Shown: positions 27,485 to 36,749 of the stretch, piece after piece
Layout: each line of letters opens with the position of its first letter
Numbering within the stretch: the stretch's first letter is position 1
Assembly (NCBI RefSeq): GCF_001518815.1
Contig: NZ_CP013987.1
Coordinates: forward strand, 4,300,501 to 4,364,500
DNA: 64,000 nt
Source of the DNA: Pseudomonas oryzihabitans
GTDB lineage: Bacteria; Pseudomonadota; Gammaproteobacteria; Pseudomonadales; Pseudomonadaceae
Direction: 5' to 3'
The notes under the pieces: model-generated
The model's input: the letters and a program-made list of their open reading frames with translations, nothing else
Database searches by the model: none
Told to the model about the DNA's origin: nothing
Program-made: the position numbers and the translations under genes

Positions 27485-29269
27485 ATGGATAGCAAGAGGC
27501 CACAGCTCATGTTGCGGGTACCCACGCCCGATCAGCGCAGCCTGACGTTCTGTGACGCCACGCCGGCCGGCCTCAAGCGCTGGCTGGAACAGTTACCACG
27601 GGCCAAGCTGGGCGAGTTCGCCCGCCTGCTCTATCAGGGCCTGCTCGAACTCAACCGGCTGATCCTGACGCCAGAGGCCCGCCTGCGCCTGCTCGAGGCC
27701 TTGCGTCCGGACGTACAGCGGGTCTGCCAGCTGCTCGAGCGCCATGTGCTGAACCAGGCCATCGTGCTCGACGAACGCTCGCGCAAGGTGGCCAATCTCT
27801 GCCAGGCGCTGCAGAACCTGCTGGCTGCCGGCTACAAGCTGATCGTGGTCGAGGAAAGCGAGCGTGGCGAACGCAGCGCCCTGCTCGCCATGGCCATCCA
27901 GCGTGCCCTGCGGGCGCTGCTCGGGCCGCTGATCCGCGCCGCGCAGCTCTATACGCCGGTCCACGACAACCTCTGGCTGGAGCTGCATCAGCTCTATCGG
28001 CTGGCCGTGACCACCGGCCTGCACAATCAGAAGGTTCGCGATGAGCTGCTGCCCGGCGATGGCAGCCAGACCATCACCCAGGCCTATTGCGCCGCCCTGC
28101 TGTTCGGCGCGGCGCGCTGCAACCAGCTGCGCCAGAGCCACATCGCCCAGTTGACGCTTCACCTGGACGACTGGGCCAATCTGGTCCGCCTGCAGGCCCC
28201 CGAGCAGAACGGCACCCTGATGGTGGTGGCGCCACAGATCGACGCCCCGCCGCGCTATCGCTCGCTGCTGCGCGAAGCCAATCTCAGCGGCCTATTGGGC
28301 CTGGCGCCGCAACAACTGGTCCAGGCCATCGAAGACTACCTCGCCCTGGCCCCGGAACAACGGCCGCGTGCCCGACTGCCGGTGCACGGCGATCTGTCCC
28401 TGGACCTGCTGCAACACCTGGTGGGCGCCTGGGGCCAGGAGGCGGATCGCGCCTTCCAACGCATGCCCGGTCAGGGCCAGGTGCAGGTCTGCATCGGCAT
28501 GAGCGCCCTGCACTACCAGCTCGCGGGTGGCCAGGTGTTCGCCGACACCCTGCGGCTGTCCGCCGTGGCGGCGCCAGAAACCTTCGCACCCAAGCCCAAG
28601 GAAGACGTCTGGTCGCAGGCCTTCGATGCCGCCCCCCGCGCACCGGACGCCCTGGACTGGGATGCCGAGAACCTGGAAGAAATCCACTACGACGTCCTGC
28701 CGGGCGAAGGCGAGACGGCCAGCCCGGCCTTTCCGATCCATGCGGTGCAGGTGGTCAACCATAGTCCGGGCGGCTATTGCCTGAGCTGGAGCGGCGAAGT
28801 ACCCGAGCAGCTGCAGGCGGGCGAGCTGCTTGGCGTGCGCCTGCCCGACGATCACAACTGGGGCCCGGCAGTGGTGCGCTGGGTACGCCAGGTGCCGGGC
28901 AGTGGTACCCATATGGGTGTCGAACTGCTGGCGCCTACCGCACGCCCCTGTGGGCTGCAACTGTTGCGCAAGGCCGAGCAGAACAGCCAGTACCTGCGGG
29001 CGCTGCTGCTGCCCGAGATCAAGGCCATCGACCAGGCGCCGACATTGATCGCGCCGCGTCTGCCCTTCCAGGAGGGCAGCAAGGTGCAGATCAATCAGCA
29101 GGGCAACGAGCAGCGCGGCATGCTCGACCGGCGCCGCAGCATGACCGTCAGCTTCAGCGTCTTCGAATACCACCTGCTGGAGCAGAGCAACGCCCAGGCC
29201 AATGGCGGTAGCTCTGGCGGCGGCATGCGCCAGGAAGAAGACTTTGACTCGTTGTGGAAGTCTCTGTAG
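27485..29269 (+). CDS. PilZ-like domain protein upstream of fimX
   Basis: The 594-residue protein (start ATG 27485, MDSKRPQLMLRVPTPDQR; a GTG three codons earlier is possible) has a long alpha-helical N-terminal part (about 20-330). Its C-terminal region (about 415-500) reads as a PilZ-type barrel: AVQVVNHSPGGYCLSW fits the N/D-x-S-x-x-G half of the c-di-GMP motif. The Arg-rich half (RxxxR) is not clear. Direct linkage to fimX, 40 bases downstream, suggests a role in c-di-GMP-dependent surface behaviour. Whether it binds the nucleotide is open. Confidence 0.72.
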   Translation: MDSKRPQLMLRVPTPDQRSLTFCDATPAGLKRWLEQLPRAKLGEFARLLYQGLLELNRLILTPEARLRLLEALRPDVQRVCQLLERHVLNQAIVLDERSRKVANLCQALQNLLAAGYKLIVVEESERGERSALLAMAIQRALRALLGPLIRAAQLYTPVHDNLWLELHQLYRLAVTTGLHNQKVRDELLPGDGSQTITQAYCAALLFGAARCNQLRQSHIAQLTLHLDDWANLVRLQAPEQNGTLMVVAPQIDAPPRYRSLLREANLSGLLGLAPQQLVQAIEDYLALAPEQRPRARLPVHGDLSLDLLQHLVGAWGQEADRAFQRMPGQGQVQVCIGMSALHYQLAGGQVFADTLRLSAVAAPETFAPKPKEDVWSQAFDAAPRAPDALDWDAENLEEIHYDVLPGEGETASPAFPIHAVQVVNHSPGGYCLSWSGEVPEQLQAGELLGVRLPDDHNWGPAVVRWVRQVPGSGTHMGVELLAPTARPCGLQLLRKAEQNSQYLRALLLPEIKAIDQAPTLIAPRLPFQEGSKVQINQQGNEQRGMLDRRRSMTVSFSVFEYHLLEQSNAQANGGSSGGGMRQEEDFDSLWKSL

Positions 29270-29309
29270 TTTCCAGGGATTATCGTTATCGCCAGGGCGC
29301 GAGTAGACC

Positions 29310-31385
29310 ATGGCTGCCGAACACAGCGCGATCCGCCTGTTGCTGCTCGAAGCATCGCAGAACGAGGCGGAACGCCTGGTCAGCCTGTTCCGCAATGCCG
29401 GACGGGCAGCGCGGGCCCAGCGCCTTGCCGATCCCGCCGGTCTCGACGAACTCCTGTCCCAGTCCTGGGACCTTGCCATCCTCGCCCCACCGTCTCCCGA
29501 GCTCGACAGCCACGCCGTGCTCCAACGTCTGCGTCAGCAGGTGCCACACCTCGCGATCATCCAGCGGGTGGCCCAGGGTGATTCAGAGGCAGTGCTGACC
29601 GCCCTGCGCCAGGGGGCACGGGATGCCATTGCCAGTGACAACGACGAGCACCTGCTGCTGGCCAGCCTGCGCGAACTGGGCAATCTGGCCGATCGCCACG
29701 AACGCCGACGCCTCGAACAGGCCCTGGCCGAAGCCGAACAGCGCTGCCAGCTGCTGCTGGCCAACGCGGTGGATGCGGTCGCCTATGTCCATGACGGCCT
29801 GCATATCCACGTCAACCTGGCCTATGTGGAGCTCCTGGGCTATCCGTCCGCAGACGATCTGGAAATCACCCCGCTGATGGATCTGATCGGCGCGGCGGAC
29901 CAGCCGGCGCTGCGCGACGCCTTCCGCCAGCTGCGTGACGACCCCAGCCCACTGGAACTGGACTGCCAAGGCGTCCGCCATGACGGCAGTACCATCGACT
30001 TGCGCCTGCGTCTGACGCCGGCCATCTATCTCGACGAACCCTGCGTGCAGCTGCACCTGCGGGAAGCGCGCGTGGCCCCCGCGGCCGAGGCCCTCGAGGA
30101 GCAGCTGCGCGAGGTGCGCTTCCAGGACACCCTGACCGGCCTGCTCAATCGCAGCCGCATGCTCGACCTGCTGGAAGATGCCCTGGAGCGCGCCCGACTG
30201 GGAGCGCCGGCCAGCTTCGCCTACCTGAGCATCGACCGCTATCCAACGCTGCTGGCCGAGCTCGGCATAGACGCCATGGACGAATTGCTGGTCGCCCTGG
30301 CGGAGCGCCTGTGCGAGCACTTCGGCACCCTGGTCACCCTCTCGCGCTTCGCCGACGACGCCTTTACCGCCCTGCTGCCGCAAGCGGCCGATGCCAGCCT
30401 GGACACCACCTTCGAGCGCCTGCTCGGTCGCCAGGAGCGGAAGCCCCTGGCCCTGGCTGGGCGTAACCTGGCCATCAGCTACTCCATCGGCGTGGTCGGC
30501 CTGGACACCCATGCCAAGAGCGCGGGCGACCTGGTGGACCGCGCGCACCGCTCCGCCCGCCAGGTCGCCCAGCGCGGCGGCAACGCCTGCAAGCGCTACG
30601 ATCCGCAGGAAGAGCTGGCCGCCGCAGCCAATCGCGGCAATCTGGTGGCCATGGTCAAGCAGGCGCTGCAGCAAAACGGCTTCCGCCTGCTGTTCCAGCC
30701 GGTGATCGGCCTGCGTGGCAGCAGCCATGAGTATTACGAGGCCCTCCTGCGCCTGATCAACCCCCAGGGCGAGGAAGTCTCTCCAGCCGAATTCGCCCGG
30801 ACCGCGCGTGACAGTGGCCTGAGCGGCCAGATCGATCGCTGGGTGATCCACCAGGCGGTGCGCCAGCTTGGCGAACACCGTGCCCGTGGCCATGGCACCC
30901 GCATCTTCGTGCACCTCTCGGGCGCCACCCTGGGCGATCTGGAGTTGCTGCCCTGGCTGAGCAAGACACTGGAGGCGCAGCAGCTGGACGCCGAGGCGGT
31001 GATCTTCCAGATGAGCGAAGAAGACCTGCTGGCCCAGCCGGAGCAGGCCCTGGCCATGGCGCAGCGGCTACGCCGCCAGGGCCATCCGATCACCCTCAGC
31101 GGTTTCGCCAGCGGCGATCAGTCACTCGCCGCATTGCGTTTTCTGGTGCCTGACTACGTCAAGCTGTCGGGCAAGCTGATCAAGGACCTGGGGCAACCGG
31201 ACCATCAGGAGCGCCTCAAGGCCATGGTCGCCGACCTCAGCGCCCAGAATGTCCAGACCATCGCGCCTTTCGTCGAGAGCGCCAGCGTGCTGGCCCAGCT
31301 GTGGCAGGTCGGGGTGCACTTCATCCAGGGCTATTACCTGCAGGAACCCAGCCAGGCGATGGACTACGAGTTCCAGGCCGAGTAG
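29310..31385 (+). CDS. fimX: FimX-type degenerate GGDEF-EAL c-di-GMP receptor
   Basis: FimX controls type IV pilus assembly and twitching by binding c-di-GMP. The 691-residue product has a receiver-like N-domain (1-125), a PAS domain (about 145-255), a GGDEF domain (about 268-425) and an EAL domain (about 445-685). The GGDEF active site is replaced (FADDAF). The EAL domain keeps EALLRL but lacks the catalytic DDFG and KID signatures (LSGFAS, DYVKLSG), so it should bind rather than hydrolyse. The end QGYYLQEPSQ is typical. Confidence 0.92.
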   Translation: MAAEHSAIRLLLLEASQNEAERLVSLFRNAGRAARAQRLADPAGLDELLSQSWDLAILAPPSPELDSHAVLQRLRQQVPHLAIIQRVAQGDSEAVLTALRQGARDAIASDNDEHLLLASLRELGNLADRHERRRLEQALAEAEQRCQLLLANAVDAVAYVHDGLHIHVNLAYVELLGYPSADDLEITPLMDLIGAADQPALRDAFRQLRDDPSPLELDCQGVRHDGSTIDLRLRLTPAIYLDEPCVQLHLREARVAPAAEALEEQLREVRFQDTLTGLLNRSRMLDLLEDALERARLGAPASFAYLSIDRYPTLLAELGIDAMDELLVALAERLCEHFGTLVTLSRFADDAFTALLPQAADASLDTTFERLLGRQERKPLALAGRNLAISYSIGVVGLDTHAKSAGDLVDRAHRSARQVAQRGGNACKRYDPQEELAAAANRGNLVAMVKQALQQNGFRLLFQPVIGLRGSSHEYYEALLRLINPQGEEVSPAEFARTARDSGLSGQIDRWVIHQAVRQLGEHRARGHGTRIFVHLSGATLGDLELLPWLSKTLEAQQLDAEAVIFQMSEEDLLAQPEQALAMAQRLRRQGHPITLSGFASGDQSLAALRFLVPDYVKLSGKLIKDLGQPDHQERLKAMVADLSAQNVQTIAPFVESASVLAQLWQVGVHFIQGYYLQEPSQAMDYEFQAE

Positions 31386-31410
31386 CGGCGATCCTGATTG
31401 AGCTAGGTGC

Positions 31411-31480
31411 ATCGCGGCCATGGGCCGCTCCTACGGTGCTCGAGGCAAACGTAGGAGCCGCCGCATCGGCGGACCGCGAT
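31411..31480. repeat. REP/BIME-type inverted repeat pair
   Basis: ATCGCGGCCATGGGCCGCTC followed by CTAC is mirrored 16 bases later by GTAGGAGCCGCCGCATCGGC and GGACCGCGAT. The same core occurs at 36750-36854 and 54589-54652. It sits between the convergent ends of fimX and serB and can fold into paired hairpins. Confidence 0.85.
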
Positions 31481-31487
31481 GGGAGAC

Positions 31488-32642
31488 TCAGCCCTGGGTA
31501 AGACGATCCTCCACGCCCAGCAGATAGAGCACGCCGTCCAGCCCCAACACACTGATGGACTGGCGCGCGGACTGGCGCACCAGCGGCTTGGCGCGAAAGG
31601 CCACGCCCAGGCCGGCCAGGGCCAGCATGGGCAGGTCGTTGGCGCCGTCGCCCACGGCGATGGTCTGCTCCAGCTCCAGGCCTTCACGGCTGGCCAGTTC
31701 CCGTAGCAGATCGGCCTTGCGCTGGGCATCGACGATGGGTTCGACGGCGCGGCCAGTCAGCTTGCCGTCGACGATTTCAAGTTCGTTGGCATAGACGTAG
31801 TCGATCCCCAGCCGGGCCTGCACCTGGCGGGCGAAATAGGTGAAGCCGCCGGAGAGGATGGCGGTCTTGTAGCCCAGGCGCTTCAGCTCGGCGAACAGCC
31901 GCTCGGCGCCCTCGGTCAGGCGCAGTCCGGCACCGATGTCTGCCAGCACCTCTTCGGACAGGCCCTGCAGCAGGGCCATGCGCTCGGTGAAGCTGGCACG
32001 GAAGTCGATCTCGCCGCGCATGGCCCGCTCGGTGATGGCCGCCACCCGCTCGCCGATACCGGCGGCCTTGGCCAGCTCGTCGATGACCTCGGCCTGGATC
32101 AGGGTGCTGTCCATGTCGAACACGGCCAGACGCCTGTGCTGGCGCTGCAGGTCGTCGGGTTGCCAGCCGATGTCGGCCTGGCCTTCCTGGGCCAGCGCCA
32201 GCAGCCCGGCGCGCAGGGCTTGGGCCTCATGCGGTTCGCCGACGACGCGCAGTTCCAGGGCGGCGCGTTCGGTCGCGCCCGGCTCGCTCAGGGCGCGGAT
32301 GGCGTGGATGTTCAAGCCCTGCTCCCGGCACAGCGCGGCCAGCCGGGTCAGCGGCAGATCGGCCAGGCTGCGGCCCATCAGCGTCAGGACATGGGCTTCG
32401 CCGGTGTCCGGCGCGGGCTGTGCCAGGGGCGCCACCTGCAGATCCAGCGCCTGCAGCGCCTGGACCAGCGCGGCGCCGGCACTGGCCGGGCTGACCAGCA
32501 GGGTCACCGCGGCACCGTTGTCCAGGCCTTGCTGCTGCAGCGATTCCAGCCGGGCACCGGCCGCGGCCAGGGCGCCGGTGAGGGCAGCCAACCAATCGGC
32601 GGGCAGCGTGCCCACGGCCTGGAGTCCGATAACGTCTTGCAT
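31488..32642 (-). CDS. serB: Phosphoserine phosphatase SerB
   Basis: SerB removes phosphate from phosphoserine, the last step of serine synthesis. The start at ATG 32640-32642 (MQDVIGLQAVGTLPADWLAA) gives 384 residues. Two ACT-like regulatory repeats (about 1-165) come before the HAD domain with FDMDSTLIQAEVIDELA (nucleophile Asp), LSGGFTYFA and VGDGANDLPML. A much longer in-frame reading to 34121 crosses the opposite-strand gene and is rejected. Confidence 0.95.
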   Translation of the reverse strand: MQDVIGLQAVGTLPADWLAALTGALAAAGARLESLQQQGLDNGAAVTLLVSPASAGAALVQALQALDLQVAPLAQPAPDTGEAHVLTLMGRSLADLPLTRLAALCREQGLNIHAIRALSEPGATERAALELRVVGEPHEAQALRAGLLALAQEGQADIGWQPDDLQRQHRRLAVFDMDSTLIQAEVIDELAKAAGIGERVAAITERAMRGEIDFRASFTERMALLQGLSEEVLADIGAGLRLTEGAERLFAELKRLGYKTAILSGGFTYFARQVQARLGIDYVYANELEIVDGKLTGRAVEPIVDAQRKADLLRELASREGLELEQTIAVGDGANDLPMLALAGLGVAFRAKPLVRQSARQSISVLGLDGVLYLLGVEDRLTQG

Positions 32643-32831
32643 GGCGATACCCTCGCGGAAAAGCGCGCAGTCTACCCTTTCGCTCCAGCGGTGCCGAGCC
32701 ATGGGCACCGGCTGGCGGCGAGAGCCCACCGCCGGCCTCTTTTGCGGGCGAAGCCCTGCATTCGTCATTTTCGCGCCCCTGGCGCGCTGGTTATACTGGC
32801 CGAACATTTTTTGTCCAAAGAAACGATTTCT

Positions 32832-34340
32832 GTGACCCGCCCCGCGACCGTCAAGCCCGATAATTTCTTCCTGCTGATCTACCGAGCCCTGCGCCAGCGT
32901 CGTGTGCCGGTGGCCTTGCGCATCGTTTCCCACAGCCTGTTGCTGGTGGCCGCCGCCCTGGTGATCTATGCCGGCATCATGAGCATGCAGTTCCGCCATG
33001 CCATGCAGCAGCAGGCCGACGCCGTCGGCCAGAGCCTGGTGACCCAGACGGCCAACTCCGCCGCCGAGTTGCTGGTGGCCAACGACAACCTCAGCCTCAA
33101 CGTGCTGCTGAGCAACCTGGCGCGTAATCCGCTGGTCGCCCATGCCGCGGTCTACAGCCCCGACAACCGGGTGCTGGCCGAGTCCGGCACCCGGCCGAGC
33201 CAGGGCCTGCTGACCGCCACCGATGGCATCTACAGCACGCCGATCCGTTTCCAGGACGTTACCGCCGGCCAGGTGCGCCTGGCGCTGGACATGGACCAGT
33301 TCCAGCAGCCGATGATGATCAGCCTGCAGAACATGGGGCTGCTCGGACTGATCCTGTTGGGCCTGACCCTGATCCTCAGCCTGCGGCTCGGGCGCCAGCT
33401 GTCGACTCCGCTGCTGGAGCTGCGCGTCTGGCTGCGCGACCCCGATGACCCCGCGCCGGGCGCGGGACGGCTCGACGAACTGGGCGATCTGGCCCGTCAG
33501 CTGCAGAGCCGTCTGGTGCCGCCCAAGCCGTCTAAACCGCCCAAGGCGGAAGTGACCGAGGACGACGATCCCTTCGCCGACGAGCAGGGTGGCCTGAGCA
33601 TCAAGCCACCGCCCGCGCGCAAGGCCGCCGCCAAGCCGGCTGCACGCAAACCGGCGACGGCCAACGCCGAGGCCGACAGCGAGCTGGATGCCGACGCCTT
33701 CGCCGAGCTGGTGCCGGACTCCTTCACCGAGCCACCACCTACGCCGGCCCCAGTAGTGCCCACCGAGCCCGATATCGTCACCTCCGCGGTGCTGGCCATC
33801 CAGCTGGGCGCCCAGGACCAGCTCAGCCGCCTGCCGCGCAGTCGCCTCGAGCAGCTGCTGGAGCGTTATCGCGACTGCCTGCAGCAGGCCACCGAGCTCT
33901 ATGACGGCGAACTGCATACCCTCAAGGACGGCGGCAGCCTGATCCTCTTCCACGAGCGCAGCGACGACGACGACTACCTGACTCGCGCCCTTTGCTGTGG
34001 CGAGATCATGCGCGCCCTGGGTCATGCGCTGCAGGTGGAAGTGGTCGGCAGCGGTGCAACCCTGCAGCTGCAGCTGGGTCTGACGCAGGGCGAACGCCTC
34101 GCTGGCCTGGAGCTTGCCCAATTGCTCGACAACACCACCGTACGCAATGCCCAGTCACTGAGCCGCCACAGTCGCAACCTGCTGCTGGTCGAGCAGAGCA
34201 TCGCTGAGGACGAGCTGCTGCGTAAGCGTGCCCGCATCCGCACCATCGCCAGCCCCGCCGGGGCCAGCTGCGTGGAGCGTCTCCTGGAACCCTACTCCGC
34301 GACGCTGGAGCGTCATCTGGTCCGGCTCGAGGCGCGCTAG
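32832..34340 (+). CDS. AhpA/YtjB-family membrane protein
   Basis: This 502-residue inner-membrane protein starts at GTG 32832 (VTRPATVKPDNFFLLIYRAL). It has two transmembrane helices (about 33-52 and 160-184) flanking a periplasmic sensor-like loop. A HAMP-like stretch and a Pro/Lys/Ala-rich linker (about 225-310) follow. The C-terminal domain (about 315-500) resembles a class III cyclase-like fold without evident catalytic residues. It is divergent from serB, an arrangement common in gammaproteobacteria. Function is poorly defined; I infer a sensor role. Confidence 0.78.
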   Translation: MTRPATVKPDNFFLLIYRALRQRRVPVALRIVSHSLLLVAAALVIYAGIMSMQFRHAMQQQADAVGQSLVTQTANSAAELLVANDNLSLNVLLSNLARNPLVAHAAVYSPDNRVLAESGTRPSQGLLTATDGIYSTPIRFQDVTAGQVRLALDMDQFQQPMMISLQNMGLLGLILLGLTLILSLRLGRQLSTPLLELRVWLRDPDDPAPGAGRLDELGDLARQLQSRLVPPKPSKPPKAEVTEDDDPFADEQGGLSIKPPPARKAAAKPAARKPATANAEADSELDADAFAELVPDSFTEPPPTPAPVVPTEPDIVTSAVLAIQLGAQDQLSRLPRSRLEQLLERYRDCLQQATELYDGELHTLKDGGSLILFHERSDDDDYLTRALCCGEIMRALGHALQVEVVGSGATLQLQLGLTQGERLAGLELAQLLDNTTVRNAQSLSRHSRNLLLVEQSIAEDELLRKRARIRTIASPAGASCVERLLEPYSATLERHLVRLEAR

Positions 34341-34360
34341 GGCGCCCGCCGACCCCACCT

Positions 34361-35899
34361 ATGAGCACCCTCCTGAACCGTCTCGCCCTCGCCGCGCTGC
34401 TGCTGGCGACCTGCGTCGCCCAGGCGGCGCCCAACGCGAGCAGCGTGAGGTTGCCCGATGGCGGGGTCTATACCGGCGAGATCGTCAGCGGTCTGCTCAA
34501 CGGTAGCGGTCGCATCGAGTGGCCCAATGGCAACTGGCTCAAGGGGCGCTTCAAGGATGGCCTGGCCGAAGGCCCGGGCGAGCAGCAGTTCGCCGACGGT
34601 ACCTACTACCAGGGCACCTTTCGCCGCGGCCTCTACCACGGCCAGGGCAATCTGATCAGCAGCAGCGGCTGGGAATACCACGGCAGCTTCGTCAATGGCC
34701 GCATGCAGGGCCAGGGTTCCAAGCTGGACAGCGACGGGACCCAGACCATCGGTACGTTCAACGATGGCCACCTCAATGGGGTTGGCCAGTGGCAGGAGCC
34801 AGGCGGCGATCGCTATGACGGCGAATTCGTCGACGACCAGTTCGAGGGTGCGGGCGTCTATCGCAGCGCCGGGGGCGACCTCTGGCGTGGTCGCTTCAGC
34901 GCCGGCGAACTGACCGGCAACGGCGAATTCGTCGGCAGCGATGGCAGCCAGTACCGCGGCGCCTTCCGCAACTGGAAATTCGACGGTCAGGGCGTGCTCA
35001 CCAACAGCGACTCCAGTGTCTACCGCGGCAACTTCGCCGATGGCGTCTATGCCGGCATGGGCGTGCTGACCCGGGCCGACGGCCAGCTCGAACGGGGTCT
35101 CTGGGAAGGCGGCAAGCGCATCCGCGACGACCAGGGGCAATACATCGCCGATCCCCTGGAGCGCGGCCTGCTCGACCAGGGCAAGGTGCTCGACCAGGAG
35201 CTGCAGCAGATCCCGGCCTCCACTCCCGCTACCGAGCTCTATGGCCTGGTCCTGGCTGGCGACGGCGGTCAGGGCGTGTTCCAGCGTGAAGCCAACTACG
35301 TGGCCAACTTCCTCACCACCACCTGGGGCGCCCGCGATGTCGTCCATTTGATCAACGCCAAGGACATCCGCAGCGACCATCCGCTGGCCACCCGCGAGAA
35401 CCTCTACCAGAGCCTGCAGGCCCTGGCCCAGCGTACTGGTCCAGAAGACCTGATTCTCATCTACCTGACCAGCCATGGCTCGGCCGACCATCAACTGGTG
35501 CTCGACCAGCCGGGCCTGGACCTCTCCAGCCTGCCGGCGGCGGAACTCGGCCGCCTGCTCGCGCCCCTGCGCGGGCGCGACAAGCTGGTCATCGTCTCCA
35601 GCTGCTACAGCGGCGGCTTCATCCCACAGTTGCAGGACGACCATACCCTGGTGATGACCGCCTCCAAGGCTGATCGCACCTCCTTCGGCTGCACCGACGA
35701 AGCCGATTTCACCTATTTCGGTCGCGCGCTGTTCGCCGAGGCCTTCCAGCACACCGACGATCCCGAGCAGGCTTTCCAGCGCGCCCGCGACACCGTGGCC
35801 GTGCGCGAGAAGACCGAAGGCTTCGACCCATCCGAACCCCAGCTCTGGGCACCACCCGCCGTGCTGCAGAAGTGGCGCGCCTGGCGCGCGAGTCGCTGA
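34361..35899 (+). CDS. Secreted MORN-repeat C13 (legumain/caspase-like) peptidase
   Basis: The 512-residue protein has a signal peptide (MSTLLNRLALAALLLATCVA, cleavage near AQA). At least eight MORN-type repeats follow (about 30-245; pattern G-x-Y-x-G-x-F/I-x-x-G-x-x-x-G-x-G, for example YTGEIVSGLLNGSGRIEWPN). The C-terminal clan CD peptidase domain (about 290-505) has the His/Cys dyad in LTSHGS (His372) and SSCYSGG (Cys415). It starts 20 bases after the AhpA-type gene, so the two are probably co-transcribed. The substrate is unknown; export to the periplasm or outer surface is expected. Confidence 0.87.
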   Translation: MSTLLNRLALAALLLATCVAQAAPNASSVRLPDGGVYTGEIVSGLLNGSGRIEWPNGNWLKGRFKDGLAEGPGEQQFADGTYYQGTFRRGLYHGQGNLISSSGWEYHGSFVNGRMQGQGSKLDSDGTQTIGTFNDGHLNGVGQWQEPGGDRYDGEFVDDQFEGAGVYRSAGGDLWRGRFSAGELTGNGEFVGSDGSQYRGAFRNWKFDGQGVLTNSDSSVYRGNFADGVYAGMGVLTRADGQLERGLWEGGKRIRDDQGQYIADPLERGLLDQGKVLDQELQQIPASTPATELYGLVLAGDGGQGVFQREANYVANFLTTTWGARDVVHLINAKDIRSDHPLATRENLYQSLQALAQRTGPEDLILIYLTSHGSADHQLVLDQPGLDLSSLPAAELGRLLAPLRGRDKLVIVSSCYSGGFIPQLQDDHTLVMTASKADRTSFGCTDEADFTYFGRALFAEAFQHTDDPEQAFQRARDTVAVREKTEGFDPSEPQLWAPPAVLQKWRAWRASR

Positions 35900-35987
35900 G
35901 TGCCACCTTTGCCTGGGACGTTGACGAACAACCGGAACGCCTGAGGTCCAACCTGACATCAGCGGTCGCCGCTACAAGGAGAGCCCC

Positions 35988-36629
35988 GTGTACCTGACGC
36001 CTCAGCATGCCCTCATCGCCGGCGCCACCGGCCTGACCGGCGAACACCTGCTCGACCGCCTCCTCAATGAGCCGACGGTACCGCGGGTGCTGGCGCCGAC
36101 CCGCCGCCCGCTGGCGGAGCACGTTCGGCTGGACAATCCGGTGGGCGATCTCAACAGCCTGCTGCCGACGCTGGAAGGCCCACTGGACGTGGCCTTCTGC
36201 TGCCTGGGCACTACCATGAAACAGGCCGGCTCCGAAGCGGCCTTTCGCGCTGTGGATTACGGCCTGCCCCTGGCGGTCGGTCAGCGCGCCCTGGAACTGG
36301 GCGCACGGCACTACATCGTGGTCAGCGCCATCGGCGCCGATTCGCAGTCCTCGATCTTCTATAACAAGGTCAAGGGCGAACTGGAAGAAGCCCTGCGCGC
36401 CCAAGGCTGGACGCAGCTGACCCTAGCGCGGCCGTCGCTGCTGATCGGCCAGCGCCCGGAAGAGCGCCTGGGCGAACGCCTAGCCGCCCCGCTCTCACAG
36501 TGGTTACCCGGCAAATGGCACGGCATTGAAGCCGCTGTCCTGGCCCGCGCCCTGTGGCGCCTGGCCCTGGAAGAAAGCCAGGGCGTGCGGGTGGTGGAGT
36601 CGGACGAGTTGCGCAAGTTGGGGCGTTGA
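35988..36629 (+). CDS. NAD(P)-binding oxidoreductase (atypical SDR, HTATIP2-like)
   Basis: The 213-residue Rossmann-fold protein starts [20 protein letters not shown], with the nucleotide motif GATGLTG (13-19). It has the conserved [12 protein letters not shown] and the [16 protein letters not shown] stretch with the YxxxK pair (Tyr and Lys of the SDR active site). [11 protein letters not shown] is typical of this family. A clear RBS (AAGGAGAG) precedes the ATG. The substrate is not known. Confidence 0.85.
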   Translation: MYLTPQHALIAGATGLTGEHLLDRLLNEPTVPRVLAPTRRPLAEHVRLDNPVGDLNSLLPTLEGPLDVAFCCLGTTMKQAGSEAAFRAVDYGLPLAVGQRALELGARHYIVVSAIGADSQSSIFYNKVKGELEEALRAQGWTQLTLARPSLLIGQRPEERLGERLAAPLSQWLPGKWHGIEAAVLARALWRLALEESQGVRVVESDELRKLGR

Positions 36630-36646
36630 GGCTTGGCCGCTATCGA

Positions 36647-36743
36647 CCGTAGGTTGGGCTGAGAAGGCTCCATCGTCGAAGCCCAACATGCCGGTGCCGA
36701 GGCAAACACTGTTGGGCTTCGCTGCGCTCAACCCAACCTACGG
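36647..36743. repeat. Intergenic inverted repeat (GTAGGTTGGGCT type)
   Basis: CCGTAGGTTGGGCTGAG on the left is the exact inverse of CTCAACCCAACCTACGG on the right, and an inner pair (GAAGCCCAACA / TGTTGGGCTTC) extends the palindrome. It can fold into one long hairpin just past the oxidoreductase stop. Half of the same repeat recurs near 54428. Confidence 0.85.
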
Positions 36744-36749
36744 TAGCCT

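Noticed and set aside
31488-34121. An 877-residue open frame on the minus strand covering serB and the region opposite the AhpA-type gene
   Set aside because: Only the part from 32642 downward matches SerB. The upstream part is the His/Gln/Gly-rich shadow of the opposite-strand gene, typical of high-GC DNA.
34361-35899. The C13 peptidase as a CRISPR- or defence-linked caspase (for example a TPR-CHAT type)
   Set aside because: It has a signal peptide and MORN repeats and no defence neighbours, so a cytosolic defence role is unlikely.
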